This document shows positions 1 through 8,002 of a stretch of DNA of 64,000 nucleotides, in pieces. A program made the position numbers and the translations under genes. How positions within the stretch are numbered: the first letter of the stretch is position 1; the number at the start of each line of letters is the position of its first letter. The stretch is from the NCBI RefSeq assembly GCF_011067745.1, contig NZ_JAAMPJ010000015.1, positions 154,281 to 218,280 of the forward strand, read 5' to 3'. The stretch is from Lentzea alba (GTDB lineage: Bacteria > Actinomycetota > Actinomycetes > Mycobacteriales > Pseudonocardiaceae). The notes beneath the pieces were generated by a model. It was not told the DNA's origin and did no database searches. It saw only the letters and a list, made by a program, of their open reading frames with translations.

Positions 1-262
1 GGATCTCCTCGTGGTGGTTCCAGAACAGGTAGGTGGCGACGAGGTCGATCCCGCCAGCCCTCATCAACAGCAGCTCGCGCCGCCACAGCGACTCGGGGAA
101 GCGGCTGAAGTGGAACTCGCCCATCACGGGCAGCCAAGGCCGTCCGTCCCGGCTCAGCGTCCGGCTGTCCACCCGCACCGGCCTGGCGTCGCCGGGAGCG
201 GTGCCCATCGGCAGGTGTCCCATCAGCGGTGGGGCGGGATCGTGGGCGTGCAGCGAGAGCAT
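1..262 (-). CDS. GH35-type beta-galactosidase, N-terminal part
   Basis: Only the first 87 or so residues lie in the window; the gene continues past the left edge. The stretch GEFHFSRFPESLWRRELLLM, followed by GGIDLVATYLFWNHHEE, is typical of the first strands of the GH35 beta-galactosidase barrel. No signal peptide is visible, so the enzyme may be cytoplasmic. The ATG at 262 is chosen because AGGAG lies five bases upstream. It is divergent from the GntR-SDR-dgoD operon, which suggests that galactose released here feeds that pathway. The family is read from motifs only; the active-site region is outside the window. Confidence 0.75.
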   Translation of the reverse strand, partial: MLSLHAHDPAPPLMGHLPMGTAPGDARPVRVDSRTLSRDGRPWLPVMGEFHFSRFPESLWRRELLLMRAGGIDLVATYLFWNHHEEI

Positions 263-322
263 GTGCGCTCCTGAACTCCTGTGGTCAGCGGCGGGGTTCA
301 TCGTGGGCAGCGACCACTCCCG

Positions 323-343
323 TGTCAAGAATTATTCATAATT
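323..343. promoter_or_regulatory. Putative GntR operator and minus-strand -35 box
   Basis: A perfect AT-rich palindrome AATTAT-TC-ATAATT (330-343) stands out from the GC-rich surroundings, between the divergent GH35 and GntR genes. TGTCAA (323-328) reads TTGACA on the minus strand and could be the -35 box of the GH35 gene. FadR-type GntR proteins bind short palindromes near their own genes, so autoregulation by the adjacent regulator is inferred. Confidence 0.45.
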
Positions 344-387
344 AATGACGACCGGCTAAGCTGGCGGCCATCACAGCGGGAGGCAAC

Positions 388-1098
388 ATGGCGCGCTACA
401 CCGGCCGCGGCGTGCACTACCAAGTCGTGCAGGACATCGGCTCACGGATCGTGGGCGGGCAGTACGCGCCCGGCGACGTCCTGGACCTCCGGGCGCTGCG
501 GGAGGAACTGGACGTCAGCCTCACGGTGCTGCGCGAGGCGCTGAAGGTGCTGACCGGCAAGGGTCTTGTCGACGCCCGGCAGAAGCGCGGCACGTTCGTG
601 TGCCCCCGCTCGGCGTGGAACCTGCTCGACACCGACGTGATCGACTGGCGCATCGACGGCGGCGACGCCGAGCGGGTCCTGCGTGACCTGGCGGATCTGC
701 GGTCGGTCATCGAGCCGGCGGTCGCGCGCCGCGCGGCCCTGCGGCGCGCCGACGCGGACCTGGAAACCCTCGACGCGGCGCTGGAGGCCATGACCTCGGC
801 CGGTGACGACGCGGTGGCAGCCGAGGAAGCCGACGCGGCCTTCCATCGCGCCCTGCTCGCCGCCACCGGCAACGAGCTGTTCGCGCGCATGGACCTGCTG
901 CTGGAACCCGGCCTGCGTGCCCGCGACCGCCTGGTGCATGCCCACTCCGGCGCCGACGATCCCGTGCCCAGCCATCGCGCCGTGCTCGACGCCGTGCGCG
1001 ACAGGGACGCGCCGCGCGCCGAACTGGCCATGCTCGACCTGCTGGCCAAGGCGATGAAGGACATCGACGACATGGCCGTCCACGCGGAGTCCCGGTGA
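388..1098 (+). CDS. GntR/FadR-family transcriptional regulator
   Basis: A 236-residue regulator. Residues 1-75 form a GntR winged helix-turn-helix (PGDVLDLRALREELDVS, then VLREALKVL). Residues 85-225 are an all-helical FCD ligand-binding domain with the expected histidines in AAFHRALLAATGN and PSHRAVLDAV. The ATG follows GGGAGG at a four-base gap. It is the first gene of an operon with the SDR (4-base GTGA overlap) and a galactonate dehydratase. By analogy with DgoR it is probably a repressor relieved by a sugar acid such as galactonate; the ligand is inferred from context only. Confidence 0.85.
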   Translation: MARYTGRGVHYQVVQDIGSRIVGGQYAPGDVLDLRALREELDVSLTVLREALKVLTGKGLVDARQKRGTFVCPRSAWNLLDTDVIDWRIDGGDAERVLRDLADLRSVIEPAVARRAALRRADADLETLDAALEAMTSAGDDAVAAEEADAAFHRALLAATGNELFARMDLLLEPGLRARDRLVHAHSGADDPVPSHRAVLDAVRDRDAPRAELAMLDLLAKAMKDIDDMAVHAESR

Positions 1099-1862
1099 CC
1101 AAGCCACTGACCGGATCGTTGGCCGGCCGCGTGGCTGTGGTGACCGGCGCGGCTCAGGGGATCGGCGAGGCCACCGCGCACCGTTTGGCCCGTGACGGCG
1201 CGGCTGTCGCCCTGCTCGACGTGTCGCCGCGGTCCGAGACCGTGGCGACGGCCATCGACGCCGCCGGTGGCCGGGCGATCGCCCTGCGTTGCGACGTCAG
1301 CTCCGAAACCGACTGGAGTGACGCGGTGCGGGCCTGCCGGGAGCAGCTGGGACCGGTCGACGTGCTGGTCGGCAACGCCTACACCGTTGACGTGCGGCCC
1401 GCACACGAGACCACCACGCAGTCCTGGGAGCGGCAGCTCGCCGTCAACCTCACCGGCGCTTTCCTCGGCGTCCGCGAGTGCCTGCCCGACCTGCGGCGCG
1501 ACCGACGCGGCGCGGTGGTGCTGACGTCCTCCGTGCACGCCCTGATCGGACTGCCCGGCCGTGCCGCCTACGCGTCCGCGAAAGCGGGGCTCACCGGCCT
1601 GACTCGCCAACTGGCCGCCGAGTACGGGACCGAGGTCCGGGTCAACGCCGTGCTGCCCGGTCCCGTGTTGACCGCCGCGTGGGACGACATCGGCGAGGAC
1701 GAGCGGCGTGCCACCGCCGGGCAGACCGTCGTGCGGCGCCTGGGCCGCCCCGACGAGGTGGCCGCCGTGATCGCCTTCCTGGTCGGCGACGACGCCTCGT
1801 TCGTCACCGGCGCCTCGATTCCGGTCGACGGCGGGTGGAGCGTCTACAAGACCTCGTCCTGA
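1095..1862 (+). CDS. SDR-family oxidoreductase, candidate sugar dehydrogenase
   Basis: A 255-residue classical short-chain dehydrogenase. It has the nucleotide-binding TGAAQGIGEA near residue 18, the NAYT segment, a catalytic serine in LTSSVH and YASAKAG with the Tyr-x-x-x-Lys pair. The C-terminus GASIPVDGGW is typical. The GTG start overlaps the gntR stop by four bases, implying translational coupling. Because it sits between a galactonate-type regulator and galactonate dehydratase, oxidation of galactose (or a related aldose) to the lactone is the most economical role. SDR sequence alone does not fix the substrate. Confidence 0.85.
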   Translation: MTKPLTGSLAGRVAVVTGAAQGIGEATAHRLARDGAAVALLDVSPRSETVATAIDAAGGRAIALRCDVSSETDWSDAVRACREQLGPVDVLVGNAYTVDVRPAHETTTQSWERQLAVNLTGAFLGVRECLPDLRRDRRGAVVLTSSVHALIGLPGRAAYASAKAGLTGLTRQLAAEYGTEVRVNAVLPGPVLTAAWDDIGEDERRATAGQTVVRRLGRPDEVAAVIAFLVGDDASFVTGASIPVDGGWSVYKTSS

Positions 1863-1894
1863 CCGGTCACCCCGACCAGAGAGAAGCGCACCGG

Positions 1895-3040
1895 TTGAAG
1901 ATCACCGCTGTCGAGACCTTCCTGGTCCCACCCCGCTGGCTGTTCTGCCGCGTCAGCACCGACGAGGGGGTCACCGGCTGGGGCGAACCGGTCGTGGAAG
2001 GGCGCGCGGAGACCGTGCGCGCGGCCGTCGAGGAGTTGTCCGACCTGCTCATCGGCGCTGACCCAGGCCGCATCGAGGACCTGTGGCAGCTGATGACGAA
2101 ATCCGCGTTCTACCGCGGCGGCCCGATCCTCTCCAGCGCCGCCGCCGGCATCGACCAAGCCCTGTGGGACATCCTGGGCAAGTCGCTCGGCGTGCCCGTG
2201 TATCAACTGCTCGGCGGCGCCGTCCGCGACAGGGTTCGCGTCTACGGCTGGATCGGCGGCGACGAGCCCACCGAGGTCGCCGACGCCGCCGCCGCGCAGG
2301 TCGCCGCCGGGCTGACCGCCGTGAAGGTCAACGCGAGTGGCCGGATGAGTCCCGTGCCCACCCGCGCTGAGACCGCCGCAGTCGTGGACCGCGTCGCCGC
2401 CGTGCGCGCCGTCCTGGGCGACGACCGAGACGTAGCGGTGGACTTCCACGGTCGCTTCACCACCGCAGCCGCACTGCGCGTGCTGCCCGAGCTGGCCCCG
2501 CTGCACCCGCTGTTCGTCGAGGAACCCGTCCTGCCCGAGCACCGCGAGCGCCTCGCCGACGTCGTCCGGGCGAGCCCGGTGCCCATCGCCTGCGGTGAGC
2601 GCCTGTACTCGCGGGCCGACTTCCTTCCCGCGCTGCGCGCCGGCGTCGCGGTGGTGCAGCCCGACCTGTCCCATGCCGGCGGCATCTCCGAGGTGCGGCG
2701 CATCGCCTCACTGGCCGAGGTGCACGACGCACTGCTGGCGCCGCACTGCCCGCTGGGGCCGATCGCGCTGGCCGCCAGCCTCCAAGTCGCCTTCGCCACA
2801 CCCAACTTCCTGATCCAGGAGCAGAGCATCGGTATCCACTACAACACCGGCGCCGAACTGCTCGACTACGTGCTGGACCGCACCCCGTTCACCTTCCACG
2901 ACGGCGCCGTGCGCCGCTGGGACACCTCAGGCCTGGGGATCGAGGTCGACGAGGATGCGGTGCGCCGGGCGGACGCGGTTGGACACCGATGGCGACCCCC
3001 GGTGTGGCGGCACGAGGACGGGTCGTTCGCCGAATGGTGA
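1895..3040 (+). CDS. dgoD: D-galactonate dehydratase (enolase superfamily)
   Basis: A 381-residue mandelate racemase/enolase-superfamily protein, close to the length of E. coli DgoD. The TTG start is preferred because GAGAAG lies just upstream and MKITAVETFLVPPRW is the family N-terminus. The metal and catalytic residues can be read in AVDFHGRF (Asp, His), FVEEPVLPEH (Glu), CGERLYSR (Glu) and LLAPHCPLGP (His). It removes water from galactonate to give 2-keto-3-deoxygalactonate. No kinase or aldolase for the next steps is nearby. The gene is separated from the SDR by 32 bases and ends at a convergent terminator. Confidence 0.85.
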   Translation: MKITAVETFLVPPRWLFCRVSTDEGVTGWGEPVVEGRAETVRAAVEELSDLLIGADPGRIEDLWQLMTKSAFYRGGPILSSAAAGIDQALWDILGKSLGVPVYQLLGGAVRDRVRVYGWIGGDEPTEVADAAAAQVAAGLTAVKVNASGRMSPVPTRAETAAVVDRVAAVRAVLGDDRDVAVDFHGRFTTAAALRVLPELAPLHPLFVEEPVLPEHRERLADVVRASPVPIACGERLYSRADFLPALRAGVAVVQPDLSHAGGISEVRRIASLAEVHDALLAPHCPLGPIALAASLQVAFATPNFLIQEQSIGIHYNTGAELLDYVLDRTPFTFHDGAVRRWDTSGLGIEVDEDAVRRADAVGHRWRPPVWRHEDGSFAEW

Positions 3041-3079
3041 CGGAGAACAGCAGAGCCCCTGCAGACGGGACTCGATGGT

Positions 3080-3106
3080 GCCGCGCCGCCTGGTCGACGG
3101 CGCGGC
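3080..3106. terminator. Bidirectional hairpin between dgoD and GH43
   Basis: GCCGCGCCG (3080-3088) pairs perfectly with CGGCGCGGC (3098-3106) around a nine-base loop. It lies in the 81-base gap between convergent genes. There is no T tract, which is common for actinomycete terminators. Confidence 0.6.
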
Positions 3107-3121
3107 TCACCACGGGGTGGC

Positions 3122-4645
3122 TCAGCCCCAGCGCTGCAGCAGCCGGTCGTACTCGGCCTGGGTGACCGGCAGGACGGTGCCGTGGCGCGGCCGGCCGGGC
3201 AGGGTGTAGCTGGAGAGGGGCGTCCACTGCCGGGTGTTGAGGTCGGTGGTCGTGAACGGGACGTAGCCCCGGCCGCCGTACTCGTCGATGAACATGTACC
3301 AGCGTTCCTCGGTGTTCGACTTGAAGACCAGCGGTCCCTCGCCCTGCCTGATCGCGTTGTTGCCGATGCAGTCTGCGACGAAGGAGTAGTTGCGGTTGAG
3401 GATCGTCGCCGACTTCTCCGCGAGGATGAACTTGCCGCACGCCGACTGCGAGGAACTCCGCTCGTCCTTCGTGAAGCGGTAGTAGGTGCCGTTGTGCTTG
3501 GTGAGGGTCGAGTCGATCGTCGAGTAGCCCTTGTCGACCCAGACCTGTGCGGCGCTGAAGGTGCGGAAGTCGGACGTGGTAGCGTACATCATCCGGTTGT
3601 AGGTGGTGCCGGTGTGGTTCGGATCGTTGGGGGAGTACAGCTTCGACGCCCAGAACACGACGAACTGACCGAGACTTTCGTCGTAGTACGCCTCAGGCGC
3701 CCACGTGTTCCCGGCGGTGTCCGGCGAGACCCGCGCCAGTCGGGGCGCGCTCCAGTTCACCAGGTCGGTCGACTCCCAGACCACAATGGACTTGCTGCCG
3801 GTCCGCTGCACCTGGTCCCAGTTGCCGTTGCCGTACATCCGCAGATCGGTGGCGATCTGGTAGAACTTGTCGCCCTGCGGTGAGCGGAGGATGAACGGGT
3901 CGCGCACGCCGCGGGTCCCGATGGCCGAGGTCAGCACCGGCCGTCCACCGTTGAGCTGACGCCATCGCGTCGGGTCGTTGCCCTGGCTGAGGGCGAAGTA
4001 GACCTGTTCACCGGCGGAGGTGTTCTCGCCGGTGAAGTAGGAGAACAGGTAGCCGGCGTACTTCGGTGCCGGTGCCGTGTCGACCTTGACCAGCTGCCAC
4101 TGCTGGCTGACAGCGCCGGTGTCGGTGTACTGGGAGATCCGCGCTCCGTCCGCAGTGGACTGATCTCGCACGTCGAGTGCCTTGCCGCTGTTGCGGTTGA
4201 TGAGCTTGACGTGTCCGCTGTCGGTGTCGGCGACCCGGAACTGCTGGTTGGTGCCGCCGTTGTCGGTCCACTGAACGACATTCGCGCCGTCCGCCTTGGA
4301 CGCCGAGGCGACGTCCACCACCTTGCCGCTGTGCCTGACCCGGAGCTTGTGGTAGCCACTGCCGGCGTCGACGAACTGGAACTGCTGGCCGGTCACGTCG
4401 GCACGGGTTCGCTGCTCGACGACGGCACCGTCGGCGGTCGACTGGCCTGCGACGGTGACGGCTTTGCCGCTGTGCCGCGACACGATCTGGTAGTAGGCCG
4501 CCGGGTCGATCACCGCTGCCTGCGCCGACGGCCCCGCGACCACTGCCGCGGTGCCGCTCACGATCAGTGCGCCGGCGAGGGCGAGTGCGGTGCGGCGTCT
4601 GTACCAACGCCGCGGTGAGGCATTTTCGTGGAAAGACTGTGTCAT
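3122..4645 (-). CDS. Secreted ricin-domain GH43 glycosidase
   Basis: A 507-residue secreted enzyme. Residues 1-45 are a signal peptide with a twin-arginine-like start. Residues 46-185 form a ricin-type beta-trefoil (RHSGK, QQF and QQW repeats). Residues 190-505 are a five-bladed GH43 propeller. Candidate catalytic residues are Asp in GVRDPFIL, Asp in STIDSTLT and Glu in RQGEGPLVF. GH43 members mostly remove arabinose or xylose, or cut arabinan or galactan; the position in this operon suggests pectin side chains. It is the last gene of the minus-strand operon, after a hairpin that may reduce its expression. Exact specificity is not readable. Confidence 0.8.
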   Translation of the reverse strand: MTQSFHENASPRRWYRRRTALALAGALIVSGTAAVVAGPSAQAAVIDPAAYYQIVSRHSGKAVTVAGQSTADGAVVEQRTRADVTGQQFQFVDAGSGYHKLRVRHSGKVVDVASASKADGANVVQWTDNGGTNQQFRVADTDSGHVKLINRNSGKALDVRDQSTADGARISQYTDTGAVSQQWQLVKVDTAPAPKYAGYLFSYFTGENTSAGEQVYFALSQGNDPTRWRQLNGGRPVLTSAIGTRGVRDPFILRSPQGDKFYQIATDLRMYGNGNWDQVQRTGSKSIVVWESTDLVNWSAPRLARVSPDTAGNTWAPEAYYDESLGQFVVFWASKLYSPNDPNHTGTTYNRMMYATTSDFRTFSAAQVWVDKGYSTIDSTLTKHNGTYYRFTKDERSSSQSACGKFILAEKSATILNRNYSFVADCIGNNAIRQGEGPLVFKSNTEERWYMFIDEYGGRGYVPFTTTDLNTRQWTPLSSYTLPGRPRHGTVLPVTQAEYDRLLQRWG

Positions 4646-4684
4646 CGAGCCCGTCCAATGTGGTCGCGAAGGTTGTCGGCACCA

Positions 4685-4716
4685 TGCCGGGGCAACGTCC
4701 GAGCGCTGCCCCGGCA
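4685..4716 (-). terminator. Hairpin after the alpha/beta hydrolase gene
   Basis: TGCCGGGGCA (4685-4694) and TGCCCCGGCA (4707-4716) form a perfect 10-bp stem with a 12-base loop. It starts ten bases past the stop of the hydrolase and ahead of the GH43 start. It may be a partial terminator or an RNA-processing element within the operon. Confidence 0.5.
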
Positions 4717-4725
4717 GGTCTCGGG

Positions 4726-5616
4726 TTATCCCAGCTGGGCTTCCCACCTGGTCCTGGAGCCGGACGCGTCGGCGGGGAGGCGGTCCCGTGCGGCGGTGTC
4801 GCCGTACATCGTCCAACGGGCCCAGTCGACGACGGTCTTCGGGAAGCGCTGGTCGCTCCAGAAGCTGGTGTGGCTGCCACCGACGAAGGTAAGGAACGCC
4901 TTGGGCCACCTCATCTCCGTGTACGCCTGCCGGGCGGAGGAGTAGGACGTGGTCGAGTCCTTGTCACCGTGCACGAACAGGACCTTGGCGGTGACCGAGC
5001 TGGACGGGTTGCCCATGTCCACACAGGACTGCGGGTTGGCGGAGATGATTCGGCTGTCGGCCCAGCGGGTCAGCAGGCCGTGGGTGACCATGCCGCCCAG
5101 GGAGTGGCCGGAGACGCCGACGCCGATGCCGGTGTTGATGTGCCCGGCCAGTGGTCCGCTTGTGTTGAGTGCGAGGGTGTTGGTGATGATCTGTGAGACG
5201 TCCTTGGAGGTGTTGCCGTTGTTGACGTCGTTGAAGTTGTGGTTGAAGTGCGGGGCGGGAACGACGAAGCCGGCCGAGGCCAGGGCCCGGATGATGAACA
5301 GGGAGTTCTGCGGGCTGCTTCCGTAGCCGTGGGTCATGTTGTAGACGGGGAAGACGCCGTTGGCGACCGGGGCGTTGTTCACCGGGTTGCCGCCGGCGGT
5401 GCCGGTGGCGGGGTAGTAGACGTAGGTGGTGCACGGGCGGCTGCCGCGGGTCCAGTTGTACCGGCGCACACCGACGGCGAACGGGGTGGTCGGCGCGGTC
5501 CCCAGGGGTGCGACGGGGGCGGCATTGGCCAGGCCGGTACCGAGCAGGGTCGCGCCGCCCACGGCCGCTGCCGCGGCCGTGCTCAGCCTCAGAAAAGAAC
5601 GTCGTTGCATCGACAC
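4726..5616 (-). CDS. Tat-exported alpha/beta hydrolase (chlorophyllase/PETase-like)
   Basis: A 296-residue hydrolase. A Tat-type leader (QRRSFLRLS) covers residues 1-33. The nucleophile is Ser172 in GHSLGG, with Asp218 or Asp220 in VHGDKD and His249 in GGSHTSF completing the triad. Cysteines near 62 and 198 may pair. The GTG at 5616 is chosen because AAGGAG sits five bases upstream; the ATG two codons later is less well placed. It is 57-75% like the gene at 28774-30090 by eye, but lacks that protein's ricin tail. The family acts on esters; in a pectin operon a polysaccharide-linked or cuticular ester is plausible but unproven. Confidence 0.75.
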   Translation of the reverse strand: MSMQRRSFLRLSTAAAAAVGGATLLGTGLANAAPVAPLGTAPTTPFAVGVRRYNWTRGSRPCTTYVYYPATGTAGGNPVNNAPVANGVFPVYNMTHGYGSSPQNSLFIIRALASAGFVVPAPHFNHNFNDVNNGNTSKDVSQIITNTLALNTSGPLAGHINTGIGVGVSGHSLGGMVTHGLLTRWADSRIISANPQSCVDMGNPSSSVTAKVLFVHGDKDSTTSYSSARQAYTEMRWPKAFLTFVGGSHTSFWSDQRFPKTVVDWARWTMYGDTAARDRLPADASGSRTRWEAQLG

Positions 5617-5686
5617 GATGACTCCTTGCAGGGGTGGTGAGGTGTGCGGAACTGGCGGCGAGAGACGTGGCCGCGGTCAGACGAGC

Positions 5687-5707
5687 CGGGTCGGTGCCGC
5701 CGACCCG
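5687..5707 (-). terminator. Intergenic hairpin between PL11 and hydrolase genes
   Basis: CGGGTCGG (5687-5694) and CCGACCCG (5700-5707) form a perfect 8-bp stem with a five-base loop, 15 bases after the PL11 stop. It is a weak terminator or a differential-expression element inside the operon. Confidence 0.4.
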
Positions 5708-5721
5708 CCTGACCGGCAGGT

Positions 5722-7962
5722 TCAGCGGAGGTGGATGTTGGGTTGTGGCGGTGCGCTCATGCCGTTGCCGAGGAAGAAACTCGGATGTGGCGGCTGGTTG
5801 TAGGCGGAGTTCTGCCACGCGATGGCGACGCGGTACTGGGGGTCGTGCAGCAGGGTGTGGATCCGCCGGTCGGTCTGGGTCGGGGTGGCGTAGATGCGCA
5901 GTGCGGCGTTGTCGTCGCGGGGGAGGATGACTTCCTCGCGCCAGTCGCCGAACAGGTCACCGGACAGCGACGGGGTGGCCTTGGTGCCGTTGATGGAATG
6001 CGCGCCGGAACCGGTGAGCAGGCGGGTGTCGCCGCCGGTGCCGTACTTGTCGACGTGGTTGCCGTCCAGCAGCTCCCGCACCGGGTCGGCGTCCCACCAG
6101 GCCAGGAAGTTCGCGCTGGCGGGTGCTCGTCCGACGCTGCCGCCGGAGGCGTTGAACGCGCTCGTCAGGCCGGTGCCTTTGCCCCAGAACTCGGCGCCGG
6201 GGTTACCGGCGTACACATCGCCGGCCACGCCGCGAGCCGGGCCCTCGCAGTTGCAGGTGTTGTTCTTCTGCATGATGACGGCACCGGTGTTCGCGTCCCG
6301 CAGCGTCGCGGCCGCGCCGGAGCTCTGCTCGTGGATCTGCCAGATCTCCTGACCTGGGCGGCTGGGCACGAAGTCGCTCACGTGCAGCGCGTCGCCGTGG
6401 GCGTAGAAGTTCGTGGTGTAGCGGCCGGTGCCGTCGGAGTTGATGGTCATGCCGCCGTAGATGATCTCGTCGGTGCCGTTGCCGTCGACGTCTGCAATGG
6501 ACAGCGAGTGGGTGCCCCGGCCGGTCCACTGCCTGCCCGCGCTGCCGGAGTCGAACTTCCAGCGCCGGGTGAGCTGACCGTTGCGGAAGTCCCAGGCCGC
6601 GATCGTGCTCTTCTCGTAGTAGCCGCGGCCCATGATGATGCTGGGCCGTTGCCCGTCGAGGTAGGCGGTGCCGGCCAGGAACCGGTCACCCCGGTTGCCC
6701 TTGCAGTCGCCCCAGTCGCAGATGTTGCCGCGGGCCGGCTCGAAGTTCACCGTGGACATGACAGCGCCGGTGAGACCGTTGAACACGGTCAGGTACTCGG
6801 GCCCGGTGATGATGTAGCCGTCGGAGTTGCGGTGGTCGGCGTTCGCGTTGCCGATCACCTGTCCGGTGCCCGACACCGTGCCGTCGCCCGTCTTGACCGC
6901 CAGTTCGGCCCGGCCGTCACCGTCGTAGTCGTACACCTGGAACTGGGTGTAGTGCGCACCGGCACGGATGTTGCGGCCGAGATCGACGCGCCACAGCCGC
7001 TGTCCGTTGAGCTTGTACGCGTCGATGTACACGTTGCTGGTGCGACCGGACTGCGAGTTGTCCTTCTGGTCGCTGGGATCCCACTTGAGGATGATCTCGT
7101 ACTGGCCGTCACCGTCCACGTCACCGACACTCGCGTCACCGGCTGTGTAGTTGCTTCCCGGCCGGGAGATCGGCACGTCCAGATAGTTGCCGCCGGTGAA
7201 GCGCAGCGACGCCTCGGACGGAGTCTGCTCCGTGCCGTTCACGACCGCGCGGACCGTGTACGAGGCGTCCGCCGGTGCGCCGGAGTCCAGGAAGTTCGTG
7301 GAGTTGGTGATCGGCGCGGTGTTGAGCTTCGTGGTGCCGCGGTAGACGTTGAACCCGGTCGAGGCCGGCTCGGTTCCGAGCAGCCGCCACGAGACCAGGT
7401 TGCCGGATCCGGAGCGCACGCTGACCAGGCCCCGGTTGAGGTCTTCCAGCTGCTTGCCCACAGGCTGCGGAGTGCCACCGGATTCGAGGTCGAGATAGTC
7501 GATGTTCGCCAGGCCCGCCGCAGTGGTCGGGTCCAACCGGATCGTGTTCGCACCGGCGTTCACGAACACGGTGAACGTCTTGGTGCCCCAGGTGGACCAG
7601 GCGCCGGTCGGGTCGAACGCGGTGCCCGAATGGGCGACCGCACCGTTGACGAGCACGTCGGTCGGGCGGTTGTCGGTCGCGCCGTTGGCGTATCGGATGG
7701 CGATGGTCGCCGTGCCGGCCTCAGCCGCGGTCACGGTGAACTGGGTCGCCGCGTCGACTGTGTTGTCGCCGTTGCAGAACCCGCCGCCGGAGTAACCGGC
7801 GTGGTTGGACTCGATCGCGCCGGCGCAGGTGGCCGGCGCGGCTTCCGCTTCGTACCGAGTCGCCGCCGCCGAAGCCGCCGAGCTGACAAGACCGTTGCCG
7901 GCCAAGGTCAGGGCGACGACGCCGGCGGCGAGCGGTGCGGCGCGCCGTCGGTGCAAAAGCAT
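5722..7962 (-). CDS. PL11 rhamnogalacturonan lyase with N-terminal CBM35
   Basis: A 746-residue secreted lyase. Residues 1-35 are the signal peptide. Residues 37-165 form a CBM35 (ATRYEAEAAP, GYSGGGFCNGDN). Residues 175-746 are the PL11 beta-propeller, with calcium-binding loops GDVDGDGQ, YDYDGDGR and ADVDGNGT. PL11 enzymes cut the rhamnosyl-galacturonate bond of rhamnogalacturonan I by beta-elimination. The ATG at 7962 has GGAGG five bases upstream; the in-frame GTG four codons earlier lacks one. It lies next to the acetylesterase that would unmask its substrate. A second PL11 gene is at 42982 and a dead fragment at 28394. Confidence 0.92.
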   Translation of the reverse strand: MLLHRRRAAPLAAGVVALTLAGNGLVSSAASAAATRYEAEAAPATCAGAIESNHAGYSGGGFCNGDNTVDAATQFTVTAAEAGTATIAIRYANGATDNRPTDVLVNGAVAHSGTAFDPTGAWSTWGTKTFTVFVNAGANTIRLDPTTAAGLANIDYLDLESGGTPQPVGKQLEDLNRGLVSVRSGSGNLVSWRLLGTEPASTGFNVYRGTTKLNTAPITNSTNFLDSGAPADASYTVRAVVNGTEQTPSEASLRFTGGNYLDVPISRPGSNYTAGDASVGDVDGDGQYEIILKWDPSDQKDNSQSGRTSNVYIDAYKLNGQRLWRVDLGRNIRAGAHYTQFQVYDYDGDGRAELAVKTGDGTVSGTGQVIGNANADHRNSDGYIITGPEYLTVFNGLTGAVMSTVNFEPARGNICDWGDCKGNRGDRFLAGTAYLDGQRPSIIMGRGYYEKSTIAAWDFRNGQLTRRWKFDSGSAGRQWTGRGTHSLSIADVDGNGTDEIIYGGMTINSDGTGRYTTNFYAHGDALHVSDFVPSRPGQEIWQIHEQSSGAAATLRDANTGAVIMQKNNTCNCEGPARGVAGDVYAGNPGAEFWGKGTGLTSAFNASGGSVGRAPASANFLAWWDADPVRELLDGNHVDKYGTGGDTRLLTGSGAHSINGTKATPSLSGDLFGDWREEVILPRDDNAALRIYATPTQTDRRIHTLLHDPQYRVAIAWQNSAYNQPPHPSFFLGNGMSAPPQPNIHLR

Positions 7963-8002
7963 GGTGACCTCCACAGGTGAGGCGAAAAGTCGAATGCCTG
8001 GT

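Noticed and set aside
1478..1894. N-terminal extension of dgoD by about 140 residues
   Set aside because: The extension overlaps the SDR gene in another frame and is Arg/Pro-rich; TTG 1895 has a ribosome-binding site and gives the family length.
5731..7980. A 749-codon open frame on the plus strand opposite the PL11 gene
   Set aside because: It is a mirror frame caused by GC-biased third positions of the real gene; its product is Val/Gly/Arg-rich with no domain.
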